This document shows, piece after piece, positions 6,728-13,695 of a DNA stretch of 20,476 nucleotides. Made by a program: the position numbers and the translations under genes. A model generated the notes under the pieces. It did not search any database. It was not told the origin of the DNA and saw only the letters and a program-made list of their open reading frames with translations. Where the stretch lies: positions 1-20,476 of the forward strand of contig WLQA01000002.1 of the NCBI GenBank assembly GCA_009698515.1, in the 5' to 3' direction. Each line of letters opens with the position of its first letter. The first letter of the stretch is position 1. The DNA comes from Actinomycetota bacterium. GTDB lineage: Bacteria; Actinomycetota; Actinomycetes; Nanopelagicales; Nanopelagicaceae.

Positions 6728-6744
6728 TACAGGAAGTTCCTGTA
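6728..6744. promoter_or_regulatory. 17-bp perfect palindrome upstream of the DUF5679 gene
   Basis: TACAGGAA-G-TTCCTGTA is a perfect 8-bp inverted repeat around one base, 33-49 nt upstream of the DUF5679 ATG. A TANNNT sequence TACGCT (6752-6747, minus strand) lies just upstream of it, so a bound dimer would cover the early transcribed region. It does not match the actinobacterial LexA box (GAAC-N4-GTTC). I do not know the regulator. Confidence 0.5.
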
Positions 6745-6783
6745 TGAGCGTACGAATGAGCCCACCATACCCGCCGCAGCACG

Positions 6784-6834
6784 CTCATGCGGGGTTTTCC
6801 ACGCATAAAACCCTAAATATCCCGCATAAATGAG
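6784..6834. repeat. Long hairpin between the YgjP-like and DUF5679 genes
   Basis: CTCATGCGGG (6784-6793) can pair with CCCGC(ATAA)ATGAG (6821-6834). An alternative inner stem is GGGTTTT (6792-6798) with AAAACCC (6807-6813). No U-tract follows on the minus strand, so this is not a clear intrinsic terminator. It could be an mRNA 3'-end stabiliser for the upstream gene. Confidence 0.4.
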
Positions 6835-6842
6835 GAAATCAC

Positions 6843-7523
6843 CTATGAATCTACGGTTTCACCTGCAGATTGGGCATCGGTGGCTCCAAAATCTGCTGAT
6901 TGGCTACCAATCTCATAACCTTCTAGAAATGCCTCGGCGCGAGATTGTTCGGTATACCTTTCTAAGTACTCGTAAAAGTTTTTATCATGAGCATGAACAC
7001 GCAAATGAATTAGCTCATGAAAGATGATGTAATTTAAAACGTAATCAGGTGCGGTAATTAAGCGCTCTGAAATTCGAATGGTGCCATCTACTGTGGTGCA
7101 AGAGCCCCACCGTTCATTCATCTGCCGCCAAGTAATGCTGGTTGGACGTTCGTAAAAATCAGGCAAGTACTTAGCTAGAAGTTCTAGTGAAATCTTTAAT
7201 AGTTGATCATCGCCCTTGCGCGCCTTTGCCTCGCGCTTTAAAACCATCTCGATCATTTCCGGAATTAACTCAAGCTCTTGGCGCTTACTTAGCCGAGCTG
7301 GAATATGGATCTCAATAACACCGGCTTGTCGAAAGGCGGAGATACTTCGTTTGCGGCGCTCTTTGCGAATAACTCGATACTCGGGCAAGCCAGGAGGTAA
7401 AACTGGCAGATTTGAAATTGAGGAGGATCGTTGAAAGGCTCGACTACGATTTTTTCGTGGCTTAGCAGGTGGCATGGGCGGCAAGATATCTGCGAATAGA
7501 TCCTCTTGATTAAAGTTATCCAC
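6843..7523 (-). CDS. YgjP/SprT-like (DUF45, M48-type) zinc metallopeptidase
   Basis: A 226-aa protein of the YgjP-like metal-dependent hydrolase family. The zinc motif is HELIH (169-173) with a third ligand H179 in VHAHDKNFYEYL. The family's conserved RWGSC is at 138-142, before the ISERL strand. Length matches the family plus a basic N-terminal arm (KPRKNRSR, about 21-28). No signal peptide is seen, so it is cytoplasmic; the substrate is unknown. The start is GTG 7523, the only reasonable start before the conserved region, with a weak GAGG about 8 nt upstream. The start codon lies inside a DnaA-box-like sequence (7516-7524). The gene is on the same strand as DUF5679 and DUF2342, but gaps and hairpins suggest separate transcripts. 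Confidence 0.85.
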   Translation of the reverse strand: MDNFNQEDLFADILPPMPPAKPRKNRSRAFQRSSSISNLPVLPPGLPEYRVIRKERRKRSISAFRQAGVIEIHIPARLSKRQELELIPEMIEMVLKREAKARKGDDQLLKISLELLAKYLPDFYERPTSITWRQMNERWGSCTTVDGTIRISERLITAPDYVLNYIIFHELIHLRVHAHDKNFYEYLERYTEQSRAEAFLEGYEIGSQSADFGATDAQSAGETVDS

Positions 7524-7577
7524 CGCTGCCTCGCTTTATCCACTTAAATTGCGGAGATCTCCACAGTTTTGTCCACA
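7516..7577 (+). promoter_or_regulatory. Cluster of DnaA-box-like sites
   Basis: All are in the same orientation: TTATCCACC (7516-7524), TTATCCACT (7536-7544), a weak ATCTCCACA (7557-7565) and TTGTCCACA (7569-7577). The last is a perfect match to the actinobacterial DnaA box, and the first two differ from TTATCCACA only at the last base. Spacing is about 20, 21 and 12 bp. The first covers the GTG start of the YgjP-like gene. dnaA and dnaN are not in the window, so I do not call this oriC. Confidence 0.55.
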
Positions 7578-7702
7578 GATGAAGTAAATGTTAAACCAGT
7601 CAGCGCTCGCCACGGTAGATGTCGGGGTGGATTTCGCAGATTATTAAATTACTTAGCAAGTAGCGCAAGGGATTTGGCGGGTGAATCTAAAATTTATTGA
7701 GA

Positions 7703-7754
7703 TTATTCACTTTCCAAAACGCGAGATTAAGTTGATTCTCAACTTTTATTCACA
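7703..7754 (+). promoter_or_regulatory. Two further DnaA-box-like sites, one inside the small-RNA promoter
   Basis: TTATTCACT (7703-7711) and TTATTCACA (7746-7754) match TTATNCACA in 8 and 9 of 9 positions, again in the plus orientation. The second fills the spacer and abuts the -10 of the predicted small-RNA promoter. The surrounding 7660-7750 stretch is AT-rich. Apart from these sites and that promoter, I see no gene in 7524-7760. Confidence 0.5.
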
Positions 7755-7760
7755 TAGGTT
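7732..7760 (+). promoter_or_regulatory. Predicted promoter of a small RNA
   Basis: A -35-like TTGATT (7732-7737), a 17-nt spacer and a -10 TAGGTT (7755-7760). The expected start is near A7767, one base before a 12-bp closing stem begins. Confidence 0.55.
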
Positions 7761-7766
7761 TCCACC

Positions 7767-7846
7767 ACGAACTCCTCGGATAACCGTTTTATATCTGCAA
7801 GGGGAAGGCAGATACAAAATCGTGCGCCCGGGGAGTTCGCTTTTTT
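7767..7846 (+). ncRNA. Candidate structured small RNA, about 80 nt, no family recognised
   Basis: Positions 7768-7779 (CGAACTCCTCGG) pair over 12 consecutive bases with 7828-7839 (CCGGGGAGTTCG), including one U:G pair. Inside is a second stem: 7787-7798 with 7808-7819, TATCTGC/GCAGATA extended by TTTT/AAAA with one mismatch. It closes a 9-nt purine loop AAGGGGAAG. TTTTTT follows at 7841-7846, and a -35/-10 pair sits just upstream, so promoter, fold and terminator agree. No plus-strand gene follows until 9285, so it is not an obvious riboswitch. On the minus strand the hairpin has no U-tract, so it does not serve as a terminator for the gene to its right. It does not match SRP RNA, 6S, 6C or tmRNA signatures known to me. 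The G-rich loop could pair with C-rich or anti-SD-like targets. Confidence 0.55.
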
Positions 7847-7904
7847 AAATTAGGCCAGATAGTTTTTAAATTAGGCCAGATGGTTTCTAAATCAAACCAG
7901 ATAG
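7842..7904. repeat. Three tandem 21-bp repeats spanning the DUF2342 stop codon
   Basis: The units are 7842-7862, 7863-7883 and 7884-7904. Units 1 and 2 differ at one base; unit 3 is more diverged. Unit 3 holds the last codons and the stop of the DUF2342 gene. Because 21 is a multiple of three, reading on gives SGLI-stop again in each copy (TAG, TAA, TAA). Unit 1 overlaps the U-tract of the candidate small RNA. Confidence 0.9.
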
Positions 7905-9197
7905 ATCATCGGGAACAGTCACGCTACTTAAGAAAGCTGCTGCATCCTTTAAATCATTAGGCATTGGCAAAAATGCTGGATCCTCCCAACACTTATCGCG
8001 TCCATCAGCACCACGCAAAACTTTTACCTCACCCCAAAATGTTGCGGCCTCTCTCATCTTTCTCGGAGAAACTTCTAAGCCAAGCAATGTTGCAAATAAT
8101 TGTTGCATCGGAGAGTTAGTTGCTCGTCTGCGCCGTGAGTTTTCAATTAAAGCGTTAAAGGATGGAATGCGATCTGCTGCAACCTGCGAAATTACATGAT
8201 CAATCCAACCTTCAATTAAGGCCAGCGCCATCTCTAGTTTTGTTAATGCCAACTCTTGAGCTGGAGTTTGTTGTGGCGTGAATAGACCTTTATCAATTGC
8301 AATTGTTAATGATTGTGGATTATTAATATCAAAATCTTCACTGGACATCGCCTCTTCTGCTTGACGTTGAATTGCTTCAACATCAATAGATATACCTTTG
8401 CCGTAAGTAGTAATTACATCGCCGATATACCCCATTAACCAAGGTGTATTAGCAAATAAACGTGATGCACTTACTTCGCGCAATGCTAAATAAATCTCAA
8501 CCTCTGCCTCTGGAAGTCCTAAGCCTTGTGACCACTCTTGAATATTTTGTGGAATTAAGTGCGCACCAGCGCTAAGTGGGATTGCTACATCATTTGCACC
8601 TGTAATTGAGTTGGCAATCGCGCCAATACTTTGACCTAATTGAGTTGCTATTAATGTGCCCATGAAGCTGCGTAGCAATCTGGCCAACATCTCTTTCATC
8701 GCTTTTTGTTGCTCTGGCGATTGGTTTTCTAAGCCAGATAATTCAACTGGCAATCCTGCTTGTGCACCATTAATAACATTTGCCAGCGCATCTGCCATAC
8801 CTAGCGCCAGTGGCTCGATTAAGCCTTGCCAGCTAAGCAGAGAGGAATCAAGCCAATCTCTTTTAGACCAGGCTGGTTGCAAATTACTTGAAGAGGCTGG
8901 AAACAAAATCTCGGCATCCAGCCAGGTGTTAGCAATTTCTAAGGCATCTAAAACTTTCTTTTGATCTGATGTTCCAATTGGTTGCTCACCTTTTGCGGCG
9001 ATAATTTTTCGGGCAATATCGCGAAGTGCATCGATGGTAATTAAATTTTGATTTCCAGCAGCTGTTACAGATTGCGCCGATTCAAAAAAAGTTTTGGCAC
9101 CCATTAGCGCATTTGGATCCAGACCCATCTCTGAGAATTGGCGCATCATCGCTTCAAAGTCAGGTTGCCCCTCGTTTGGCAAAAATCCAAAACTCAT
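7887..9197 (-). CDS. DUF2342 / Zincin_2-family protein (Rv3195-like), probably inactive
   Basis: A 436-aa protein of the actinobacterial DUF2342 family, often annotated as zinc-dependent metalloprotease. Recognisable blocks are an N-terminal FEAMMRQF region, a Gly/Ala-rich middle (TQLGQSIGAIA, 186-196), HLIPQNIQEW (213-222), LALREVSASRLFANTPWL (237-254) and LIEGWIDHV. As I recall the family, the segment before RLF..xPWL holds the HExxH or ExAAH zinc motif; here it reads REVSA (240-244), so both zinc histidines appear replaced. It may therefore be a non-catalytic homologue. No signal peptide. The start ATG has GGAG 7 nt upstream, a usual ribosome-binding site. The 3' end lies in a triplicated 21-bp repeat. 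It diverges from the small membrane-protein gene. Confidence 0.8.
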   Translation of the reverse strand: MSFGFLPNEGQPDFEAMMRQFSEMGLDPNALMGAKTFFESAQSVTAAGNQNLITIDALRDIARKIIAAKGEQPIGTSDQKKVLDALEIANTWLDAEILFPASSSNLQPAWSKRDWLDSSLLSWQGLIEPLALGMADALANVINGAQAGLPVELSGLENQSPEQQKAMKEMLARLLRSFMGTLIATQLGQSIGAIANSITGANDVAIPLSAGAHLIPQNIQEWSQGLGLPEAEVEIYLALREVSASRLFANTPWLMGYIGDVITTYGKGISIDVEAIQRQAEEAMSSEDFDINNPQSLTIAIDKGLFTPQQTPAQELALTKLEMALALIEGWIDHVISQVAADRIPSFNALIENSRRRRATNSPMQQLFATLLGLEVSPRKMREAATFWGEVKVLRGADGRDKCWEDPAFLPMPNDLKDAAAFLSSVTVPDDLSGLI

Positions 9198-9271
9198 TTA
9201 TTTACTCCGATATCCATTAAGTTCACAGTACATCTATAACAACAATCCCAGCATTTTTCTTCCCCGCTCAA

Positions 9272-9277
9272 TAGGAT
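9272..9277 (+). promoter_or_regulatory. -10 element of a leaderless promoter
   Basis: TAGGAT lies 7 nt before the ATG at 9285, with no Shine-Dalgarno sequence. Transcription would begin at or next to the start codon. Confidence 0.55.
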
Positions 9278-9284
9278 AACTCTC

Positions 9285-9467
9285 ATGAGTTCATCGGCCC
9301 CAGCATTGTCGGCATTAGTTTGGTGGCTAATTCCACTTGTGGCGGTTTTCTCATCAATTGTTTATGTGGTCTGGGTATCAAAGTTTCAATCTAAATTTGA
9401 TAAAGAAACCCACCGATCCATGGGCAAATTCCAAAAATTTCAAAATACCTTCAAAGATAAGAAATAG
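9285..9467 (+). CDS. Small single-pass membrane protein of unknown function, 60 aa
   Basis: The 60-aa product has an outward N-terminus, one hydrophobic helix (about 10-30, LVWWLIPLVAVFSSIVYVVW) and a basic, hydrophilic tail (KFQSKF...FQNTFKDKK). I recognise no family with certainty; actinobacterial PDZ-protease loci often carry a similar short membrane ORF. A TANNNT box 7 nt upstream supports this start and a leaderless mRNA. The PDZ-protease gene starts 4 nt after its stop, so they are likely one transcript. The peptide may partner or anchor that protease, which is inference. Confidence 0.7.
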   Translation: MSSSAPALSALVWWLIPLVAVFSSIVYVVWVSKFQSKFDKETHRSMGKFQKFQNTFKDKK

Positions 9468-9471
9468 TTAA

Positions 9472-10533
9472 TTGCGCCAGCTTTCCCCATTTAAAGTAAG
9501 AGTCCCTAGATTTTCACAATTAATCTTTCTACTTATTTTGTTACTCGCTTTTTTCCTGCCAACTCCATATGTATTAATGTCACCAGGAACTCCGCAAAAT
9601 ATTCTTGGTAATGCAATATCCATCTCTGGCGCGAAAACTTTTCCAGTAAATGGAAAATTATCGGTAACTTCTGTGATGGTTACTAATCCAGACTCTTACA
9701 TAACCGGTTTTGATATTTTGTATGGCTGGATAATTGCCGATCAGGCTGTACTGCCAAGAGTTGAAATTTATCCTGAGAATGAAACAGCAGAGCAATCCAC
9801 ACAACAAGGCGCTGCTGATATGCAGGAGTCACAAGCTAATGCCACATCCGCCGCCCTTTCTTTATTAGGCTATAAAGGCGATACCAAGTTAATTGTTAAC
9901 TCTGTTAATGAGAAAAGTTTTGCATTTAAAGCATTGTTAACTGGTGATCAAATAATTGGCATTGATGGAATAGTGCTCACTTCTGCAACACAGATAACTG
10001 ATTATTTAGATTCACTTTCGCCAGGAAAGGTAGTAAAGGTAAAGATTCTAAGAGGCGCAGCGGTAACAAATAATGCAGCCGATAATTCAATTGAGGTACC
10101 AATAAAGCTATCTGCCCGCGATGATGGCAGTGCCTTTATTGGAGTTAATATTGAAACCAAACACAACTATCCAATTACCGTAAAAATTAAGTTAGATGAA
10201 ACTGGCGGTCCGAGCGGCGGTTTAATTTTTGCATTAGGTATTATTGAAAAATTACAAAGTGAAGATTTAATTCGTGGCCGTAATATTGCCGGAACTGGAA
10301 CTATTACTGATACTGGCAAGGTCGGCCCTATTGGTGGAATTACTGAGAAAATAATTGGTGCCAAGAAAGCTGGTGTATCAATATTTTTAGCACCACAAGA
10401 TAATTGTTCAGACATTACTCACCCAGAACTTTTACAAGGCATAAAAGTTGTGCCGGTTGCCACACTTTCGCAAGCCTTAGATGTGTTAAGAGCGCCAGAT
10501 TCTGCGAACTTAGCATCCTGCAATATTGGCTAG
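9472..10533 (+). CDS. Membrane-anchored PDZ/Lon-like serine protease (YlbL family)
   Basis: A 353-aa protein with an uncleaved N-terminal signal anchor (about 15-36, LIFLLILLLAFFLPTPY) and an extracytoplasmic body. A PDZ domain covers about 135-200 (GDQIIGIDG at 158-166). A Lon-type protease domain follows, with catalytic Ser248 in GGPSGG and Lys293 in ITEKIIGAKKAG, the Ser-Lys dyad of the Lon/S16 fold. It matches the YlbL/Rv3194c family. YlbL-type proteases act outside the membrane; the Bacillus protein is linked to turnover of a checkpoint protein. No target is evident here. The start is a TTG 4 nt after the previous stop, with no clear RBS; coupling to the small membrane ORF is likely. Its stop TAG is also the first bases of the -10 of the following gene. 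Confidence 0.9.
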   Translation: MRQLSPFKVRVPRFSQLIFLLILLLAFFLPTPYVLMSPGTPQNILGNAISISGAKTFPVNGKLSVTSVMVTNPDSYITGFDILYGWIIADQAVLPRVEIYPENETAEQSTQQGAADMQESQANATSAALSLLGYKGDTKLIVNSVNEKSFAFKALLTGDQIIGIDGIVLTSATQITDYLDSLSPGKVVKVKILRGAAVTNNAADNSIEVPIKLSARDDGSAFIGVNIETKHNYPITVKIKLDETGGPSGGLIFALGIIEKLQSEDLIRGRNIAGTGTITDTGKVGPIGGITEKIIGAKKAGVSIFLAPQDNCSDITHPELLQGIKVVPVATLSQALDVLRAPDSANLASCNIG

Positions 10534-10536
10534 GAT
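10531..10536 (+). promoter_or_regulatory. -10 element of a leaderless promoter overlapping the protease stop codon
   Basis: TAGGAT begins with the TAG stop of the PDZ protease and ends 6 nt before the ATG at 10543. The UPF0182 gene can thus have its own start as well as read-through. Confidence 0.55.
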
Positions 10537-10542
10537 CTGCCT

Positions 10543-13497
10543 ATGAGTAACTCTGGCGCAGGCGGTAATTCACCTTTCGGTAATAATCCATTTGGCAACG
10601 GTTTTGGAAATGGATTTGGTAACGGACTAGGAAATGGTGGAAACCCATTTGCCAATTTTGGCCGTCGCAATCCTGGATCACCACGAAGAATTAGTCCACT
10701 ATCAATAACTATTGGTGTTTTATTCTTACTTTCACTTTTACTAGTTTCACTAAGTGGCTTTTATGCAGATTTACTTTGGTATCGCTCAGTTGATTTTGTA
10801 AATGTTTGGCAGACTACTTTATTTACCAAGATCTATTTATTTATTGGATTTGGTTTTGTAACCGCTCTTGTAGTTACCGCAAATGTTTACTTTGCATTTC
10901 GCAAGCGCCCAATCTATGTACCGGTCACAGTTGAAGCGGACAATCTTGAACGTTATCGCACCCAACTTGAGCCAATTCGTAAATTTGTAACTATTGGAAT
11001 TTTTGCCACATTGTTCTACTTTGCTGGAACTGCTGGTTCAAAGCTTTGGCAAGAGTGGTTGTTGTTTAAGAATGCCACAACCTTTGGCGTGACCGATCCA
11101 CAATTTGGAAAAGATGTCTCATTCTTCGCATTTAAATTACCAATGTGGCAATCATTAATTGGTTGGGCAATTTCAACTGTTATTTTGACTATTTTGGCTG
11201 CAGCGGCAGTTCATTACATTTATGGCGGAATTCGCACACAAGTTAAAGAGGATCGCACAACAGTTGCGGCCCGAGTTCAACTTTCAGTCTTACTTGGCTT
11301 TCTAGTCTTGTTAAAGGCGGTTGCCTATTGGTATGACCGCTATGCCTTAACTTTAAAAGAGGGCAAATTAATTACCGGCCTTACCTATACCGATGTAAAT
11401 GCGGTTTTGCCGGCGAAATCAATTTTGGCGGCGATCGCCGTAGTTTGTGCACTTTTATTCTTTGCCAACATCATCCGTAAATCATGGTTGCTGCCAACTG
11501 CAGGTGTTGCGCTGATGGTTATTGCATCTGTATTAATTGCTGGTATTTATCCAGCCACTATTCAACAATTCCAAGTTAAGCCAAGTGAGTCATCAAAGGA
11601 AGCTCCATTTATCCAAAAGAATATTGATGCCACTCGCGCTGCTTATGGACTTGAAAATGTTGAAATCAAGGATTACCAAGCAACAGTTACAACCTCTGCT
11701 GGTCAATTAGCAAATGATGCTGCCACAATTGCCAACATTCGGTTGATGGATCCAAATGTTCTTTCTGCAACTTATCGCCAACTTCAACAGATTAAGCCTT
11801 ATTACACCTTTGCAGATTCATTAGATATTGATCGTTACACAATTAACGGACAAGAGCGAGATGTTGTTGTTGCAGTTCGAGAATTAAATATTGAAGGAAA
11901 TCCATCTCGAAACTGGATTAATGATCACTTGGTTTACACACATGGTTTTGGAATGGTTGCCGCTTACGGAAATGTTCGCGATGCTGATGGCAAGCCAAGT
12001 TTTATCGTTGGTGATATTCCACCAACTAATGGCCTAGGAGAGTTCCAACCAAGAATTTACTTTGGCGAGAATATGTCTAACTACTCAATTGTTGGCGGAA
12101 CTTCAGATAGTGCACCAGCAGAGCTGGATTACCCAGATGATAAATCTGCTAATGGGCAAAAGAATTACACATACACCGGCAAGGGTGGTGTGCCAATGGG
12201 CTCACTATTTACCCGCTTGTTGTTTGCAATTAAGTATCAAGAACAACGAATCGTATTATCTAATTTAATTAACTCTAGTTCAAAGATTTTGTATGATCGC
12301 AATCCACGTGATCGTGTAGCAAAGGTTGCACCATGGTTAACAATTGATGGCGATCCATATCCTGCAGTTGTAGATGGCAAGATTGTTTGGATTCTTGATG
12401 GTTACACAACCTCAAATGGATATCCAAACTCTCGAAAAGTTAATTTAGCTGACACTGCTGACGCACTCACCTCTCGTGCGGCCGCTGTTGCATCCTTAGA
12501 AGATAAGAGCGTTAATTACATTCGTAACTCTGTTAAAGCAACGGTAGATGCTTATGACGGCACAATTACTATGTATCAATGGGATGAAAGTGATCCCGTT
12601 CTTGCAACATGGAGCAAAGCTTTTCCAGGAACTGTAAAAGCAAAGAGTGAGATCTCTAAGGAATTACTTTCACATATTCGCTATCCAGAGGATATGTTCC
12701 GCGTGCAACGCGATATCTTGAGCGCTTATCACGTGACCTCTGCTGATGCTTTTTACGGCGGTCAAGATTTCTGGCGCGTGCCTCGCGATCCATCAACCTT
12801 TGGCGCTAATGCTGGCAATCAACCGCCGGTCTATCTAACAATGCAAATACCAGGACAAACCAAACCAACATTCTCACTTTCAACTCCATTTGTTCCACGT
12901 GGTGGCCGAGAAAACCTCTCTGCATTAGCGGTTGTTAATTCAGATAATGGTCCGGATTACGGAAAAATTACTGTGCTTCAACTTCCAAGATCTGCAAACG
13001 TTGCTGGACCTTCACAAGTTGCCTCTAACTTTGAAGCAAAACCAGAGGTAGCAACAACCTTGTCATTGCTTCGTCAGGGTGGATCAGATGTAGTGCTGGC
13101 AAATCTTTTAACCTTGCCAGTTGGAAATGGTTTACTTTATGTACAACCAGTTTATGTACGTGCGACCGCAAACACTGCGGCTTATCCATTGCTGCAAAAG
13201 GTATTGGTTTCATTTGGTGATCAAATTGGATTTGATGACACATTAAAGGGTGCACTTGATCAAGTATTTGGTGGAAACTCAGGAACAAGTTCTGGAAATA
13301 ATATTCCAACAACTACACCAGGTGGTTCTACAAGCGGCACTACTAGCCAAGCAATTAAATCTGCAATTGCATCATTGCAATCTGCATACAAGGATTACAT
13401 TGCAGCACAAAAGAAATTAGATGGTGCAGCGATGGATAAAGCACGTGCCAGATTAGAGGCTGCAATATCTGCGTTGAACTCAGCACAAAATCGTTAA
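10543..13497 (+). CDS. UPF0182 family large membrane protein
   Basis: A 984-aa protein of the UPF0182 family (Rv3193c-like). After a Gly/Asn/Phe-rich start (about 1-45, repeated NGFG) come about seven hydrophobic helices between residues 50 and 345, including ITIGVLFLLSLLLVSLSG, GFGFVTALVVTANVYFAF, ILAAIAVVCALLFFANI and GVALMVIASVLIAGIYP. A long extracytoplasmic region follows, opening with the conserved FIQKNIDATRAAYGL (about 354-368). A Ser/Thr/Gly-rich linker (about 908-935) leads to an Ala-rich, probably coiled-coil tail to residue 984. No enzymatic motif is known for the family. Length agrees with homologues. The ATG start is 6 nt after a TANNNT box, so the gene is probably leaderless. 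It lies downstream of the PDZ protease, an arrangement conserved in actinobacteria, which hints at a shared envelope role. Two hairpins follow the stop. Confidence 0.92.
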   Translation: MSNSGAGGNSPFGNNPFGNGFGNGFGNGLGNGGNPFANFGRRNPGSPRRISPLSITIGVLFLLSLLLVSLSGFYADLLWYRSVDFVNVWQTTLFTKIYLFIGFGFVTALVVTANVYFAFRKRPIYVPVTVEADNLERYRTQLEPIRKFVTIGIFATLFYFAGTAGSKLWQEWLLFKNATTFGVTDPQFGKDVSFFAFKLPMWQSLIGWAISTVILTILAAAAVHYIYGGIRTQVKEDRTTVAARVQLSVLLGFLVLLKAVAYWYDRYALTLKEGKLITGLTYTDVNAVLPAKSILAAIAVVCALLFFANIIRKSWLLPTAGVALMVIASVLIAGIYPATIQQFQVKPSESSKEAPFIQKNIDATRAAYGLENVEIKDYQATVTTSAGQLANDAATIANIRLMDPNVLSATYRQLQQIKPYYTFADSLDIDRYTINGQERDVVVAVRELNIEGNPSRNWINDHLVYTHGFGMVAAYGNVRDADGKPSFIVGDIPPTNGLGEFQPRIYFGENMSNYSIVGGTSDSAPAELDYPDDKSANGQKNYTYTGKGGVPMGSLFTRLLFAIKYQEQRIVLSNLINSSSKILYDRNPRDRVAKVAPWLTIDGDPYPAVVDGKIVWILDGYTTSNGYPNSRKVNLADTADALTSRAAAVASLEDKSVNYIRNSVKATVDAYDGTITMYQWDESDPVLATWSKAFPGTVKAKSEISKELLSHIRYPEDMFRVQRDILSAYHVTSADAFYGGQDFWRVPRDPSTFGANAGNQPPVYLTMQIPGQTKPTFSLSTPFVPRGGRENLSALAVVNSDNGPDYGKITVLQLPRSANVAGPSQVASNFEAKPEVATTLSLLRQGGSDVVLANLLTLPVGNGLLYVQPVYVRATANTAAYPLLQKVLVSFGDQIGFDDTLKGALDQVFGGNSGTSSGNNIPTTTPGGSTSGTTSQAIKSAIASLQSAYKDYIAAQKKLDGAAMDKARARLEAAISALNSAQNR

Positions 13498-13499
13498 TA

Positions 13500-13571
13500 C
13501 TTAACTCTAAAAAAAGAAGAATCAAAGAGTTAAGCGTTAAAATTTAAAGAGATTTACTCTTAAATTTTTTT
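13500..13571 (+). terminator. Hairpins ending the UPF0182 transcript
   Basis: CTTAACTCT (13500-13508) and AGAGTTAAG (13526-13534) form a 9-bp stem with a 17-nt A-rich loop. The next hairpin, AAATTTAA(A)GAG around ATTTA and CTCTTAAATTT (about 13540-13567), is followed by a T run to 13571. The second has the intrinsic terminator form, though it is AT-rich. Confidence 0.7.
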
Positions 13572-13576
13572 CGATT

Positions 13577-13604
13577 TTGCTTTAAATCCTTATTCCTTTA
13601 AGAT
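13577..13604 (+). promoter_or_regulatory. Predicted promoter of the initiator tRNA gene
   Basis: TTGCTT (13577-13582), a 16-nt spacer and TAAGAT (13599-13604). The expected start, about 13611, is some 5 nt before the mature 5' end. Confidence 0.55.
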
Positions 13605-13615
13605 TGCCGAACCGA

Positions 13616-13692
13616 CGCGGGGTGGAGCAGCTCGGTAGCTCGCTGGGCTCATAACCCAGAGGTCATAGGTTCAAATCCTGTCCCCGCTACCA
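13616..13692 (+). tRNA. Initiator tRNA-fMet (CAT)
   Basis: A 77-nt cloverleaf with encoded CCA. The acceptor stem is CGCGGGG/CCCCGCT with position 1:72 mismatched (C:U), the initiator hallmark that allows formylation. The D arm is GAGCAGCTCGGTAGCTC. The anticodon stem CTGGG/CCCAG carries the three consecutive G:C pairs of initiators. The loop CTCATAA has anticodon CAT at 13650-13652. The T arm is ATAGG-TTCAAAT-CCTGT. The discriminator is A, then CCA. Elongator tRNA-Met lacks the 1:72 mismatch and GGG/CCC pairs. Confidence 0.96.
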
Positions 13693-13695
13693 GAT

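Noticed and set aside
7516..7754. Calling the DnaA-box cluster oriC
   Set aside because: No dnaA, dnaN, rpmH or recF nearby, and there are few boxes compared with actinobacterial origins.
7767..7846. Small RNA as SRP 4.5S, 6S or 6C RNA
   Set aside because: No GGAAGGAAGCAG-type SRP domain, too short for 6S, and the loop is G-rich rather than with C6 loops.
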